Positions 1-9,628 of a DNA stretch of 64,000 bases are shown in pieces. Numbering within the stretch: position 1 is the stretch's first letter; each line of letters opens with the position of its first letter. The translations under genes and the position numbers were made by a program. The DNA comes from an uncultured Eubacteriales bacterium (lineage in GTDB: Bacteria; Bacillota; Clostridia; Oscillospirales; CAG-272): the NCBI GenBank assembly GCA_934796165.1, contig CAKVOU010000009.1, forward strand, positions 24,776 to 88,775. Direction: 5' to 3'. The notes below the pieces were generated by a model. The model saw only the letters and a program-made list of their open reading frames with translations. It did no database searches and was not told where the DNA came from.

Positions 1-2403
1 CAGTTCCTTTGCGTTCGCAAAGAGAGTTGCCAGATCGTCTTCGTACTGCGCACGCATTTCGATGAGCTTCTTGCTGTCCGCTTCCAGCTTTTCCAGCAAA
101 GTGCGGTTCGCGTCACTCTTTGCCTTCAATTGCTCCAGCTCCGCGACTTCCTCGCCGCGCAGCATCTGAAGGATCCCCTTCTTTTCTTCGCCGGACGCAC
201 GGCTGTCGTTTGCGTCGCGGTATTCCGCTTCCAGTTTCGCGCACTCTGTTTCGTAAGAACGAAGCGTCTGATTCAGCGTTTCAAGTTCCTCTTCCAGACG
301 CTTGATCTCGCCCGCGCGGGACAGCATACCACCGCCCTGTCGGACCGAACCGCCGGTAAAGGAACCGCCCGCGTTGATCTGCTGACCGTCAAGCGTGACG
401 ACACGCACTCTGAAGCGAACGCCGCGCGCCATGACGTTTGCGTGGTCAATGGTATCAAAAATCAGTGTGTGTCCGAGCAGGGACGAAATGACGTTCCGGA
501 ATTTCGGATCGCAGGTAATCAGTTCATCCGCGACGCCGACGTATCCGGCGTATCCCTTTGCCTGCTTCATTTCGGGCGTTTCGGTGCGCGGGGACATGGA
601 GGTCAGCGGGAAGAAGGTCGCCTTGCCCGCCTCTCCGCGTTTGAGGGCAAGCATTGCCGCTTTTGCGGTCTCTTCGTCCTCCACCACGATGTGCTGAAGA
701 TTCATCCCGAGGGAGGTCTCCAGCGCCACCACATACTTGGGGTCGACCGTGATGAGCTGCGAGAGCGGACCGAACACGGTCCCGCACGGCGCACCGTTCC
801 GATCGGTGATCTTGCCCTCGGCATAGCGGTTCATGACATATCTCACCGCGCCGGAATAGCCTTCAAAGTTCTCTTCCATCGCGCGGAAGGTTGCGATTTT
901 CTGCTCTGCGGACTGCACCCGCAGGCGGGAATTGTTGAGCCTGGTTTCGGCTTCCTCCAGTTCGGCTTTCTTAGCCTCCGCCGACGCGGCGATCATTGCG
1001 GCGGATTCGTCGATCTCTCCGATCTGCGCGTCATACGACGCAACCGATGCTTCCTTGTCCTTAATTTTCTTGTCAAGTTCTGCCGCAATGTTACGGTAAC
1101 CCGCCACTTCCGTGAGAATCGCGGAAGATTTGTCGTGGTCATCCGTCTTTGCGTTTTCCAGCACGGAGATACGCACACGCACATCGGTCTGTTCCGCTTC
1201 CGCCGCACGGATGCTTCCGAGCGCTTCGGCAACGGTGTCCGCAAGATGCTCCGCGCGTTCCGCTTCTCCCTTGCGCTCCGCTTCCATTCTCTCGCGGGAG
1301 GCGGCAACCTGTGCAGCCTCCGCCTCCAGAGCGGAAATACGGTCAGCATGCGTACCGCACTCGGTCAGTTCGCGTTCCACGGATTTGTCAGTGCTCTGCA
1401 TGGCACCTTCCGCCGTGGCGATCAGTTCCTTGGTGTGCCCGATGTTGTTCTCGGTCACGCGGTACTCGTTGTCCAGTTTGTGGTTGGCTTCGGTCTGCGC
1501 CTGAATCCTGGCAAGCAGCTCGTTGGACGCTTCCTTTGCCCCTTTGGAGGCTTCCAGAAGGCGCTCGGTCTGTGCCGCGAGCGACTGGAGAACGTCCTCG
1601 ATATTCTGCATATCGTACCCGGAATGGGTATAGTTCTCCTCTGCCGCGGTCAGTTCCGCGCGGAGCTTTTCGGTATCATAGAGCCAGAGCGAGATGTCCG
1701 CCTGTTTCTTCTTCTCAAGCAGGTCAATGGCACGGCGCGCCTTTTCCGCCTCTTTTTCAAGCGGTCCGATCTGCGCCTCGACCTCGGCGAAAATGTCCAT
1801 GACACGGGTCATGTTGTCGTCGGTCGCCTGGAGTTTGCGCTCCGCTTCATCCTTGCGGCTGCGGTATTTCGCAATGCCCGATGCGTCCTCAAAAATGCTC
1901 CTGCGCTCATCGCTCTTCTGGGAAATGATCTCCGCGATCCGCCCCTGACCGATGATGGAATACCCGTCTCTGCCGATACCGGTATTCATGAAAAGCTCGT
2001 AAATATCACGGAGTCTGACGGCGCGGCGGTTGATATAGTATTCACTGTCGCCGGAACGGAAATATCGCCTTGTGACCGTGACCTCATCGTAGTTGCAATC
2101 CAGTCTGCCGACCCCAGATGAATTGTCAAAGGTCACGGAGACCTCGGCATAGCCCATTGGTCTGCGGCTGTCCGCACCGCCGAAAATGACATCCTCCATC
2201 TTACTGCTCCGGAGTGTCTTTTTGGACACTTCACCGAGCACCCAGCGCATGGCATCCGCAATGTTGGATTTGCCGCTTCCGTTTGGCCCGACGATGACGG
2301 TCACACCCGCTTCGTCGGTGCGGTTGCCGCTCCGGTCGAACGTCAGCTTGGATTTATCCGGAAAGGACTTGAAGCCCTGTAGTTCAATTGATTTTAAGTA
2401 CAC
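1..2403 (-). CDS. smc: Chromosome segregation protein SMC (N-terminal 801 codons; C-terminus beyond left edge)
   Basis: Condensin ATPase that organises and segregates the chromosome together with ScpA and ScpB (both encoded at 19-20.5 kb). The frame is open from a GTG at 2403 to the window edge. GGAGG lies 8 bases upstream, and the protein starts VYLKSIELQGFKSFPDK. A Walker A motif GPNGSGKSN follows near residue 33. Long charged coiled coil runs from about residue 165 to 500, then the hinge domain with its glycine-rich FTGGS end near residue 675, then the returning coil. The usual length is about 1,190 residues, so the C-terminal head with signature and Walker B lies outside. It follows rnc by 75 bases in the same direction, the common plsX-rnc-smc order. 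Confidence 0.97.
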   Translation of the reverse strand, partial: MYLKSIELQGFKSFPDKSKLTFDRSGNRTDEAGVTVIVGPNGSGKSNIADAMRWVLGEVSKKTLRSSKMEDVIFGGADSRRPMGYAEVSVTFDNSSGVGRLDCNYDEVTVTRRYFRSGDSEYYINRRAVRLRDIYELFMNTGIGRDGYSIIGQGRIAEIISQKSDERRSIFEDASGIAKYRSRKDEAERKLQATDDNMTRVMDIFAEVEAQIGPLEKEAEKARRAIDLLEKKKQADISLWLYDTEKLRAELTAAEENYTHSGYDMQNIEDVLQSLAAQTERLLEASKGAKEASNELLARIQAQTEANHKLDNEYRVTENNIGHTKELIATAEGAMQSTDKSVERELTECGTHADRISALEAEAAQVAASRERMEAERKGEAERAEHLADTVAEALGSIRAAEAEQTDVRVRISVLENAKTDDHDKSSAILTEVAGYRNIAAELDKKIKDKEASVASYDAQIGEIDESAAMIAASAEAKKAELEEAETRLNNSRLRVQSAEQKIATFRAMEENFEGYSGAVRYVMNRYAEGKITDRNGAPCGTVFGPLSQLITVDPKYVVALETSLGMNLQHIVVEDEETAKAAMLALKRGEAGKATFFPLTSMSPRTETPEMKQAKGYAGYVGVADELITCDPKFRNVISSLLGHTLIFDTIDHANVMARGVRFRVRVVTLDGQQINAGGSFTGGSVRQGGGMLSRAGEIKRLEEELETLNQTLRSYETECAKLEAEYRDANDSRASGEEKKGILQMLRGEEVAELEQLKAKSDANRTLLEKLEADSKKLIEMRAQYEDDLATLFANAKEL

Positions 2404-2478
2404 CTTTGTTTCCTCCGGCTCATTCCTGATTCTGTTGGCCCGCCCATTCCGTGACGGATCACATCCTGATTATCCCGG

Positions 2479-3198
2479 TCAGTGCCGGATATCAAAGAGT
2501 GCAAGTGCCGCTCCGGCGGCGGACTGCTCCGCCTCCCGTTTGGTTCTGCCTACACCGCGCCCGATCATTTCGCCGTTGAGACGCGCTTCGACCGTGAATA
2601 CCTTGCGGTGGTCGGGACCCTTTTCATCCACGGTCACATATTCGAGGAGATCGCCCTCGGACTGTTGCACAAACTGCTGAAGCAGGGTCTTGTTGTCACC
2701 GAGCGTGCCGAAGGTCATATGCTCCAGCTCCTCTTTGATAAACGGAAGCAGGAACCGGGAAACCGTTTCCTTTGCCCCTTCCCCCGCATCCAGATACATC
2801 GCGGCAAGCAGTGCTTCAAACGCGTCGGCGACAATGGATTTATTCTGTCTGCCGTTGTTCTTGTCCTCGCCCTTACCGAGCTTCAGAAAGTCCCCGAGCC
2901 CGATCACGCCGGCGTACTTGGAAAGCGCCCTCTCACACACAAGGTCGGCGCGCATCCGCGTCAGGTCTCCCTCCGGGCAGTCGCGGTAGGTCTCAAACAG
3001 GTATTCGCTCGTGATAATTGACAGCACCGAATCGCCGAGAAATTCCAGGCGTTCGTTGCAAAGCAGATGATGGTTCGGAAGCCCCTGCTCATTGGAATAA
3101 GACGAGTGGGTCAAGGCGCGCTCAAGGTACTCCCGGTTTTTGAAATGATAGCCGATCCGGTCTTCCAGTTCCGTGACGGCAAGCGGTAATACACTCAT
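2479..3198 (-). CDS. rnc: Ribonuclease III
   Basis: Double-strand-specific endoribonuclease for rRNA and mRNA processing, 239 residues, the normal size. The signature NERLEFLGDSVL near residues 48-59 carries the catalytic acidic residues. A second acidic cluster (VADAFEALLAAMYLD) lies near residue 125. A C-terminal double-stranded-RNA-binding domain ends in the KREAEQSAAGAALALF helix. The ATG overlaps the plsX stop by four bases (ATGA), so translation is probably coupled. acpP, which often sits between plsX and rnc, is absent here. Confidence 0.97.
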   Translation of the reverse strand: MSVLPLAVTELEDRIGYHFKNREYLERALTHSSYSNEQGLPNHHLLCNERLEFLGDSVLSIITSEYLFETYRDCPEGDLTRMRADLVCERALSKYAGVIGLGDFLKLGKGEDKNNGRQNKSIVADAFEALLAAMYLDAGEGAKETVSRFLLPFIKEELEHMTFGTLGDNKTLLQQFVQQSEGDLLEYVTVDEKGPDHRKVFTVEARLNGEMIGRGVGRTKREAEQSAAGAALALFDIRH

Positions 3199-4238
3199 CC
3201 TTGCTCCTCCGAAGATTCATTTGTCTTTTCTGCATTTTTTCTTGCGGCAAATTCCGCCATAGATCCGGCAATCGCGCCGATCGCTCCGCTTTCGGCATAA
3301 GAAATCGCCTGCCGGATTGCGTTGGCAAACGCCAGACGGTCGGACGAGCCGTGCGCCTTGATGACAGGCTTTTTCACACCGAGGATCGGTGCTCCGCCGT
3401 GTTCTCGTGCATCAAAACGGCACTTGAGTGCAGTAAGCTGTTTTTTCATAAGCAGTGCGGCGACCTTGCCGGACACGCCCGATAAAAACGCCTTCTTAAG
3501 TTCCCCGAGAAGCAGTTTTCCGCTTCCCTCCACGGTTTTAAGAAATATGTTCCCGTTGAATCCGTCGGAAACGAGCACGTCGCACGCACCCGCTGTCGCC
3601 ATCCCGGCTTCGACGTTTCCGACATAGTGAATCTCCCCGCACCGTGCAAGCCTCTCATTTGCGGCAATCACAGCCTCTGTTCCCTTGTGCGCTTCAGTCC
3701 CGTTGTTGAGCAATCCGACACGGACATCGGACAGCTTCATGACGTATTTCATATAGGAAGAGCCCATAACAGCAAACTGTTCATATTGCTCGTCCGTCAA
3801 GCTGAGATTTGCACCGGAGTCAAGAAGAAGCGTCGGATTTGCAAGCGGCAGAATGGCGCCGATGGACGGTCTCTGTACGCCGCGGATCTTGCGGACAATC
3901 AGGGTCGCCCCGGTAAACAGCGCACCGGTATTGCCGCTGCTGACAAATGCGTCCCCTTTATCCTCAGCCAGAAGGCGAAGTCCCACGGACATGGAGGAAT
4001 CCTTCTTTCCACGTGTCACACACATAGGGTCGTCCTCCATGGTGATGACCGTATCCGTGTGCACGATTTCAAACGCGGAGATGTCCAGCCCGAGCGCTTT
4101 TGCCCGTTCCTGAAGAATCTCCCGGTTTCCGACCAGTACAAAGGAATGTCCGGAGTATTTTTCGGCAGCATCACATACGCCGCACAGTTGCGCGTCCGGT
4201 GCGCGGTCCCCGCTCATCGCATCAATGATTATTTTCAT
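3195..4238 (-). CDS. plsX: Phosphate acyltransferase PlsX
   Basis: Makes acyl-phosphate from acyl-ACP for phospholipid synthesis; a peripheral membrane enzyme. It begins MKIIIDAMSGDRAPD, the family N-terminus. Other family blocks are SSGNTGALFTGA, LLDSGANLSL, NNGTEAHKGTE, LVSDGFNGNIFLKT and a GGAPILGVKKPVIKAHGSS-type block near the end. The ATG at 4238 is chosen because AAAGGAG sits just upstream. An in-frame ATG six codons earlier (4256) would place that ribosome-binding site inside the gene. The predicted 347 residues fit the family. It heads the plsX-rnc-smc run. Confidence 0.96.
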   Translation of the reverse strand: MKIIIDAMSGDRAPDAQLCGVCDAAEKYSGHSFVLVGNREILQERAKALGLDISAFEIVHTDTVITMEDDPMCVTRGKKDSSMSVGLRLLAEDKGDAFVSSGNTGALFTGATLIVRKIRGVQRPSIGAILPLANPTLLLDSGANLSLTDEQYEQFAVMGSSYMKYVMKLSDVRVGLLNNGTEAHKGTEAVIAANERLARCGEIHYVGNVEAGMATAGACDVLVSDGFNGNIFLKTVEGSGKLLLGELKKAFLSGVSGKVAALLMKKQLTALKCRFDAREHGGAPILGVKKPVIKAHGSSDRLAFANAIRQAISYAESGAIGAIAGSMAEFAARKNAEKTNESSEEQG

Positions 4239-4304
4239 GTCCGTCTCCTTTCCCATATGGAACGCACCTGCGCTCCTCTATTTTTACGAATAATTTCTAT
4301 TTGC

Positions 4305-4392
4305 CAAAAAAGCGGTATCCCGGGAGTGCACGTATCAAATGCAGTAACGCTTTCCCCCCGCATACCCTGCAGTACCGCGGAAGCGATACCGC
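4305..4392 (-). terminator. Candidate long terminator or structured leader between trmFO and plsX
   Basis: On the minus strand an 8-base arm GCGGTATC (plus 4385-4392) can pair with GATACCGC (plus 4312-4319), which is followed directly by six to seven T residues (plus 4305-4311). About 65 bases with further internal pairing lie between. It follows the trmFO stop (4415) and precedes plsX, so it could end the upstream unit or act as an attenuator for plsX. No clear sigma-A promoter was found between it and plsX. Confidence 0.4.
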
Positions 4393-4414
4393 AACGGTGA
4401 ATGCCCGCCGACCG

Positions 4415-5728
4415 TCAAAGCTCACTTTTCAGCTGCTCCACGGCATCGAGCGCACGCTTGGCAACCACCTCATACCGTGCGATTTTTCCGCCGCGTACCC
4501 GTTCCGGAAGCGGGGATACGATACCAAAGTTTGCATTCATCGGCACAAAGCTGCCGATTCCTCCGCGGCTGACATAATGCGCCATCGCACCGATCATGGT
4601 AGTGTCCGGGAAGTCAATCGGGGAGAGCCCGCGGATACGCCTTGCGGCGTTGACGCCGGCAACAAAACCGGAACCTGCCGATTCGATGTACCCCTCCACG
4701 CCCGTCATCTGCCCGGCGAAAAAGACCTCCGGACGACGGATCATGGAATAATCCGGCTTGAGAAATCCAGGCGATTGCAGATAGGTGTTTCTGTGCATCA
4801 CGCCGAGGCGGAGAAAATCCGCATTCTCAAGTCCCGGGATCATGCAAAAGACCCGCTTCTGCTCGGGATAGGTAAGATGCGTCTGGAATCCGACGAGGTT
4901 ATACATAGTACCCTCGGCGTTTTCCTTGCGGAGCTGAACCACCGCATAAGCCTGCTTTCCCGTTCGGGGATCAACAAGTCCGACCGGCTTGAGCGGTCCG
5001 TAGCGGAGCGTGTCATACCCGCGTTTCGCCATGACCTCGACCGGCATACAACCTTCAAACACCTTGAGGTCGCGGTCGAAATCGTGCAGCTCCGCTTCCT
5101 TTGCATGGATCAGCGCGTTGTAAAACGCATCGTACTGTTCCTTTGTCATCGGACAGTTGATATAGTCCGCGTCGCCCTTGTCATAACGGGACGCAAAATA
5201 AGCAATGTCCATATTGATTGTGGAAAAATCAACGATCGGTGCGACCGCGTCAAAGAAATGCAGTCCGTCGCACCCAAGCTCGTTTTTCATGTAATCCGCC
5301 ATACCGCCGGACGTGAGCGGTCCCGTTGCGATGACGGTCACGGTGTCGGGTTCAAGAGAGGTGACCTCTTCCCGGATGATCTCGATATCCGGATTCTCCG
5401 TCAGCCTGTCCGTCACGTACCGGGAAAACTTTTCCCGGTCCACCGCAAGCGCGGACCCCGCCGGAACGCGGGTCGCATACGCCGCTTCCATGATGAGAGA
5501 CCCCATGCGGAGCATTTCTTCCTTGAGCAGCCCCACCGCATTGGTCACGCGATCGGAACGAAGCGAATTGGAGCAGATCAGTTCCGCGAAGAGCGGCGAA
5601 TGATGCGCCTCCGTGTATTTGTCCGGTTTCATCTCAAAAAGCCGGACGGGCACCCCTGCTTTTGCCGCCTGATACGCCGCTTCGGAGCCGGCAAGACCGG
5701 CTCCGTAAACATTCAGATATTTTTTCAT
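4415..5728 (-). CDS. trmFO: Folate-dependent tRNA uridine-54 methyltransferase TrmFO
   Basis: FAD enzyme that uses methylene-tetrahydrofolate to make 5-methyluridine at position 54 of tRNA. The N-terminal Rossmann motif NVYGAGLAGSEAAYQ binds FAD. The characteristic block EAHHSPLFAELICSNSLRSD follows near residue 40. Later family blocks include YINCPMTKEQYDAFYNAL, FFAGQMTGVEGYIESA and FVPMNANFGI. The 437 residues are typical. The start overlaps the topA stop by four bases, so it is co-translated with topA. Its job in tRNA modification echoes mnmA and the SpoU methyltransferase in this window, without direct linkage. Confidence 0.97.
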   Translation of the reverse strand: MKKYLNVYGAGLAGSEAAYQAAKAGVPVRLFEMKPDKYTEAHHSPLFAELICSNSLRSDRVTNAVGLLKEEMLRMGSLIMEAAYATRVPAGSALAVDREKFSRYVTDRLTENPDIEIIREEVTSLEPDTVTVIATGPLTSGGMADYMKNELGCDGLHFFDAVAPIVDFSTINMDIAYFASRYDKGDADYINCPMTKEQYDAFYNALIHAKEAELHDFDRDLKVFEGCMPVEVMAKRGYDTLRYGPLKPVGLVDPRTGKQAYAVVQLRKENAEGTMYNLVGFQTHLTYPEQKRVFCMIPGLENADFLRLGVMHRNTYLQSPGFLKPDYSMIRRPEVFFAGQMTGVEGYIESAGSGFVAGVNAARRIRGLSPIDFPDTTMIGAMAHYVSRGGIGSFVPMNANFGIVSPLPERVRGGKIARYEVVAKRALDAVEQLKSEL

Positions 5729-8007
5729 GCCTCGTCCTTGTCGGCGGCAGGCGCCTCGCAGGTGTAGCCGCAGTCCTTATCATGGCAGACGAGCAGGTCT
5801 TTGCCCTTCTTGCGGAAGAGCATTCCGCCGCAACGGGGGCACTTCTCCGCCGTCGGCATATCCCACGAAGAGAAGTCGCACTTCGGGTAATTGTCACAGC
5901 CGTAGAAAACGGAATGATTTCTGCCCTGCTTGACCACGATGTTCCCGCCGCACTTGGGGCAGGAAACGCCGATGGACTTGACCTTCTGCTTGGTAAACTT
6001 ACATTCGGGATAGCGCGAGCAGGCATAGAAACTGCCGTACCGACCGGTACGCAGGACCATATCCGCGCCGCAAAGCTCGCACTTCATATCCGGCACCGGA
6101 ACCGCCTTCTTCTCATCCGGCTTTTTTTCACCGTCCTCGGCGGGCTGCACGGGAACAAGCGGCTTGGTGTTTTTGCACTGCGGATAATTCGGGCAGGCGG
6201 CAAACTTGCCGAACCGTCCGTTCTTGACGACCATGCGGCTGCCGCATTTCTCACAAATGATATCCGTTTCTTCGGCGGGAACCTCTACGCTCCCCTTTCC
6301 GATGGTTTTTTCGGCAACCTCCAGTTCTTTCTCAAAGTCTTTCCAGAAATCCGAAAGGACAGCCGTCATGGTGGTCGTCCCCGCGGCGATGCTGTCGAGC
6401 TTGGACTCCATATTGGCGGTGAACTTGTAATCGACGACCGGTTCAAAGTTGTCAATCATCAGCTTGGTCGTCACCTCGCCGAGCGGAGTGGGAACCAACG
6501 CTTTTCCGTCGCGTTTGACGTAATTTCTTGTGACGATGGTGGTAATAATCGGCGCGTAGGTGCTCGGTCTGCCGATTCCCTTTTCCTCAAGGAATTTGAT
6601 CAGCGACGCCTCGTCGTATCTCGGCGGAGCCTTGGTGAAATGCTTTGCAGGCGTGATCCCCTCGGACGGGAGCATCTGTCCCTCCTTGACGGGAGGAATA
6701 CGCACATTACGTTCGTCCGCGTCGGCACTTGCCTCTTCTGTAGACTCGTAAACAGCCATATAGCCGGGGAATGTTACGGTATATCCGCTTGCGCGAAAAA
6801 CATATCCGGAAGCCGTGAAATCGGCGGATACCGTGGAAAGGGTCGCGGACTCCATCTGACTGGATACGAACCGATCCCAGATCAATTTGTAAAGCTTATA
6901 CTGATCCGGAGTCAGCGATTTGCGAATAAGGGACGGCTCCAGCTCCACACGGGAGGGACGGATTGCTTCATGCGCGTCCTGCGCACCCGCCTTGGTTTTG
7001 TAGTTACGGGGAGACGCGGGGCAATACTCATTTCCGTACTTGCCGAGGATGAAGTTTCTTGCCGCCTCCTGCGCCTCTGCGGAAATACGGAGCGAGTCGG
7101 TACGCATATAGGTAATCAGACCCTGAACGCCGCCGTTTTCCGCGCCGAGATTCACGCCTTCGTAAAGCTCCTGCGCCACGCGCATGATCCGTTGGGACTG
7201 GAAGCCGAGCTTTCTCGACGCTTCCTGCTGCATGGTAGAGGTCGTGAACGGCGGCGCCGGCGACTTATGCTTGGTGGAACGCTTGACAGAGCTGACGCGG
7301 AACGACTGCCCGTCCACCGCGCGAACGACCTTCATCGCATCCGCTTCGTTTGAAAGATCCAGTTTTCCCTTTTCGTCGCCGAAGAAATGTACCGCGAAGG
7401 TCTTTCCCTCTCCTGCGTCAAGCATCGCCTCAATGGTCCAGTATTCCGCAGGAACGAACGCGCGGATTTCCTCCTCTCGCTCTACGATGATCCGTGTCGC
7501 GACCGATTGAACGCGTCCTGCCGAGAGTCCGCTTCTGACCGTCTTCCAGAGGAAGGGGCTGAGTTTATATCCTACGATACGATCAAGAATCCGACGCGCC
7601 TGCTGGGAATTGACCAGGTTCATGTCGATCTCGCGGGGCGCCTTGATCGCGCTCTTGACCGTGCTCTTGGTGATTTCATTGAAGGTGACGCGCTGGGTCT
7701 TTTCTTCGGGAATCCCGAGCGCATTGGCAAGATGCCAGGAAATCGCTTCTCCCTCGCGGTCAGGGTCGGTTGCAAGGAAAACTTTTGTCGCCGCTTTGGC
7801 TTCCTTGCGGATCTCCTTGATGAGATCACCCTTGCCGCGGATGTTGATATAGTGCGCCTCAAAGCCGTTTTCGATATCCACACCGAGCGTGCTCTTGGGC
7901 AAATCGCGCACGTGTCCCTTGGACGCAATGACTTTGTAGTTGGAGCCGAGATAGCTCTTGATGGTTGTCGCTTTGGAAGGCGACTCCACAATGACAAGAT
8001 AGGACAT
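5725..8007 (-). CDS. topA: DNA topoisomerase I (type IA)
   Basis: Relaxes negative supercoils by cutting one strand. The Toprim domain opens the protein (LVIVESPSKATTIKSYLG, then FLATDPDREGEAISWHL near residue 78). The catalytic tyrosine lies in TYMRTDSLRIS near residue 300. The C-terminal part carries four zinc-ribbon-like modules, each with paired cysteines (CEKCGS, CELCGA, CPKCGG, CPRCGG, with partners such as CPNYPQC, CSRYPEC and CDNYPKC), between about residues 575 and 750. The 760 residues are normal for Firmicutes. It lies 25 bases from dprA upstream and overlaps trmFO downstream, forming a dprA-topA-trmFO run. Confidence 0.98.
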   Translation of the reverse strand: MSYLVIVESPSKATTIKSYLGSNYKVIASKGHVRDLPKSTLGVDIENGFEAHYINIRGKGDLIKEIRKEAKAATKVFLATDPDREGEAISWHLANALGIPEEKTQRVTFNEITKSTVKSAIKAPREIDMNLVNSQQARRILDRIVGYKLSPFLWKTVRSGLSAGRVQSVATRIIVEREEEIRAFVPAEYWTIEAMLDAGEGKTFAVHFFGDEKGKLDLSNEADAMKVVRAVDGQSFRVSSVKRSTKHKSPAPPFTTSTMQQEASRKLGFQSQRIMRVAQELYEGVNLGAENGGVQGLITYMRTDSLRISAEAQEAARNFILGKYGNEYCPASPRNYKTKAGAQDAHEAIRPSRVELEPSLIRKSLTPDQYKLYKLIWDRFVSSQMESATLSTVSADFTASGYVFRASGYTVTFPGYMAVYESTEEASADADERNVRIPPVKEGQMLPSEGITPAKHFTKAPPRYDEASLIKFLEEKGIGRPSTYAPIITTIVTRNYVKRDGKALVPTPLGEVTTKLMIDNFEPVVDYKFTANMESKLDSIAAGTTTMTAVLSDFWKDFEKELEVAEKTIGKGSVEVPAEETDIICEKCGSRMVVKNGRFGKFAACPNYPQCKNTKPLVPVQPAEDGEKKPDEKKAVPVPDMKCELCGADMVLRTGRYGSFYACSRYPECKFTKQKVKSIGVSCPKCGGNIVVKQGRNHSVFYGCDNYPKCDFSSWDMPTAEKCPRCGGMLFRKKGKDLLVCHDKDCGYTCEAPAADKDEA

Positions 8008-8032
8008 GAAGACCTCCGTATATTGTTTCGAT

Positions 8033-9508
8033 TCAGTTACGTTGATACAACCCGCCGGGAAGCGAGCGGACCAGACCTTTGACCTCCAGAACGGTCATTG
8101 CAGTCAGAACATCTGTCGTCGTGTGACCGAACTTGACGATCTGATCCGGTGAAAATGGTTGGTCGATCGGAAGATCCGAAAAGATCTTCCGGTATTTTTC
8201 TGACAGTGAGGCAAGCGCTTCTCCTGAACGGTCCGGCGCACGCGCAGGTATATTTACGGCTTGTGGGTTTTGCGGTACGCTCTCTGCCCGATTACCCGGT
8301 CCGAAGTCTCCGGATTTCCCTTCGTTCTCCGTTTCCGTTACGAAAGGGATACTTTTCGTCGGTTCAAGGGACTTCTTCCCCCGCTTTGCCTGTGCTTTCT
8401 GCGGCTTCGCAAATGCGACCGGCGCGGGAGCCGCGGGATTGAGCGCGGCGGACAGCTTTTCGGTCATTGCCTCCGCAAGTCCCGCGGAATCCTCCTCGGC
8501 AAGAGGTGTACGTTGCCCCTGTTTTCTTGCAAGCTCCGCGTAATCCGGCATTCGCAGCTTTGCAAACACCGCCGGATTATATTCTGATTTCTTTCCGATT
8601 CTGCGGATACGTTCCGGGGACAGGTACTGCTGAAACCGATTCAGGAACGGATGGAGCACGTCGTGTCCGTCAAGGACGACCTGTGCGCCGTCGCGGATCA
8701 GGCGGTTGGGTCCCTCCGAGCGTTCGGAATCCACGTTTCCGGGTGTCGCGTAAATGACGCGACCCTGGTCGTTTGCAATATCCGCGGTAATCATGGCGCC
8801 GCTGTGTGCCGGGGCTTCCACGATCAGCGCGCCGTCAGAAAGACCGCTGATGATCCGGTTCCGTACCGGAAAGTGCTTGCCGTTCGGCTCCGCAAAAGGC
8901 GGATACTCCGTAATGACCGCGCCGCGGCGGATGATCTCCTTCATCAGTCCCGCGTGTGCCTTGGGATAAACCACATCCAGCCCGCAACCGAGCACTGCAA
9001 CGGTATATCCGCCGGCGGCAAGCGCACCTGCCGCGGCAACGCCGTCGATACCTTTTGCCATGCCGCTGACGATTACCGCACCGGCAGTTGCCAGTTCATA
9101 GGATATTTTATACGCGGTATGCGCGCCGTATTCGGAGCAATTGCGCGTTCCGACCACGCCGACGCACAGCTTTTTGGTGAGATCCGGGATATGTCCCTGT
9201 ACATACAGAATCATCGGAGGACGCTTCAGCCCGACAAGCCGCGCCGGATACGTATTTTCTCCGTACCGGCAAAGCACGACACGGTTTTCACGACACCAGG
9301 AAAGAATGTTCTGCGCGTCCGACAGACGTTTGTCTGCAAGGGAAGCTTTTACCGGGTCCTTGATTCCCGGGACCTGTTCGATCAGATCCGCATCCGCACG
9401 GTAGATATCATACGGTTTCCCAACATACCGGAACAGATCAAGAAATACGGAATTATTGGGTCCCAATCTGAGCGAGAGCCAAATCCAGAACAAGTCATCC
9501 TGTCTCAT
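8033..9508 (-). CDS. dprA: DNA processing protein DprA
   Basis: Loads RecA on incoming single-stranded DNA during transformation and recombination. The Rossmann-like core has GVVGTRNCSEYG, IVSGMAKGIDGVAA and AVLGCGLDVVYPKAH at about residues 115-190, then GNVDSERSEGPNRLIRDGA near residue 260. An unusually long, low-complexity linker rich in A, P, K and E (about residues 340-430) precedes a C-terminal winged-helix end (TTDVLTAMTVLEVKGLVRSL). I chose the ATG at 9508, with GGAGG seven bases upstream, giving 491 residues. A start at 9583 is possible but has no site. At 491 it is longer than many DprA proteins (about 360), mainly because of the linker. Confidence 0.95.
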   Translation of the reverse strand: MRQDDLFWIWLSLRLGPNNSVFLDLFRYVGKPYDIYRADADLIEQVPGIKDPVKASLADKRLSDAQNILSWCRENRVVLCRYGENTYPARLVGLKRPPMILYVQGHIPDLTKKLCVGVVGTRNCSEYGAHTAYKISYELATAGAVIVSGMAKGIDGVAAAGALAAGGYTVAVLGCGLDVVYPKAHAGLMKEIIRRGAVITEYPPFAEPNGKHFPVRNRIISGLSDGALIVEAPAHSGAMITADIANDQGRVIYATPGNVDSERSEGPNRLIRDGAQVVLDGHDVLHPFLNRFQQYLSPERIRRIGKKSEYNPAVFAKLRMPDYAELARKQGQRTPLAEEDSAGLAEAMTEKLSAALNPAAPAPVAFAKPQKAQAKRGKKSLEPTKSIPFVTETENEGKSGDFGPGNRAESVPQNPQAVNIPARAPDRSGEALASLSEKYRKIFSDLPIDQPFSPDQIVKFGHTTTDVLTAMTVLEVKGLVRSLPGGLYQRN

Positions 9509-9628
9509 GCCTTTTCCTCCAATCCGATTCTGTTCATCCCGGCAGCAATGTATTCCCGCCGGGAAATCTGTGTTATACGTCAACGCCGGACACCGTTGTG
9601 CTCTGAAATAAGCCGTGCGTTACGGCTC

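Noticed and set aside
130..2121. Plus-strand frame of 663 codons opposite smc
   Set aside because: It mirrors the smc reading frame; no ribosome-binding site, no known motif, very Arg/Phe/His-rich composition typical of the antisense of a GC-rich gene.
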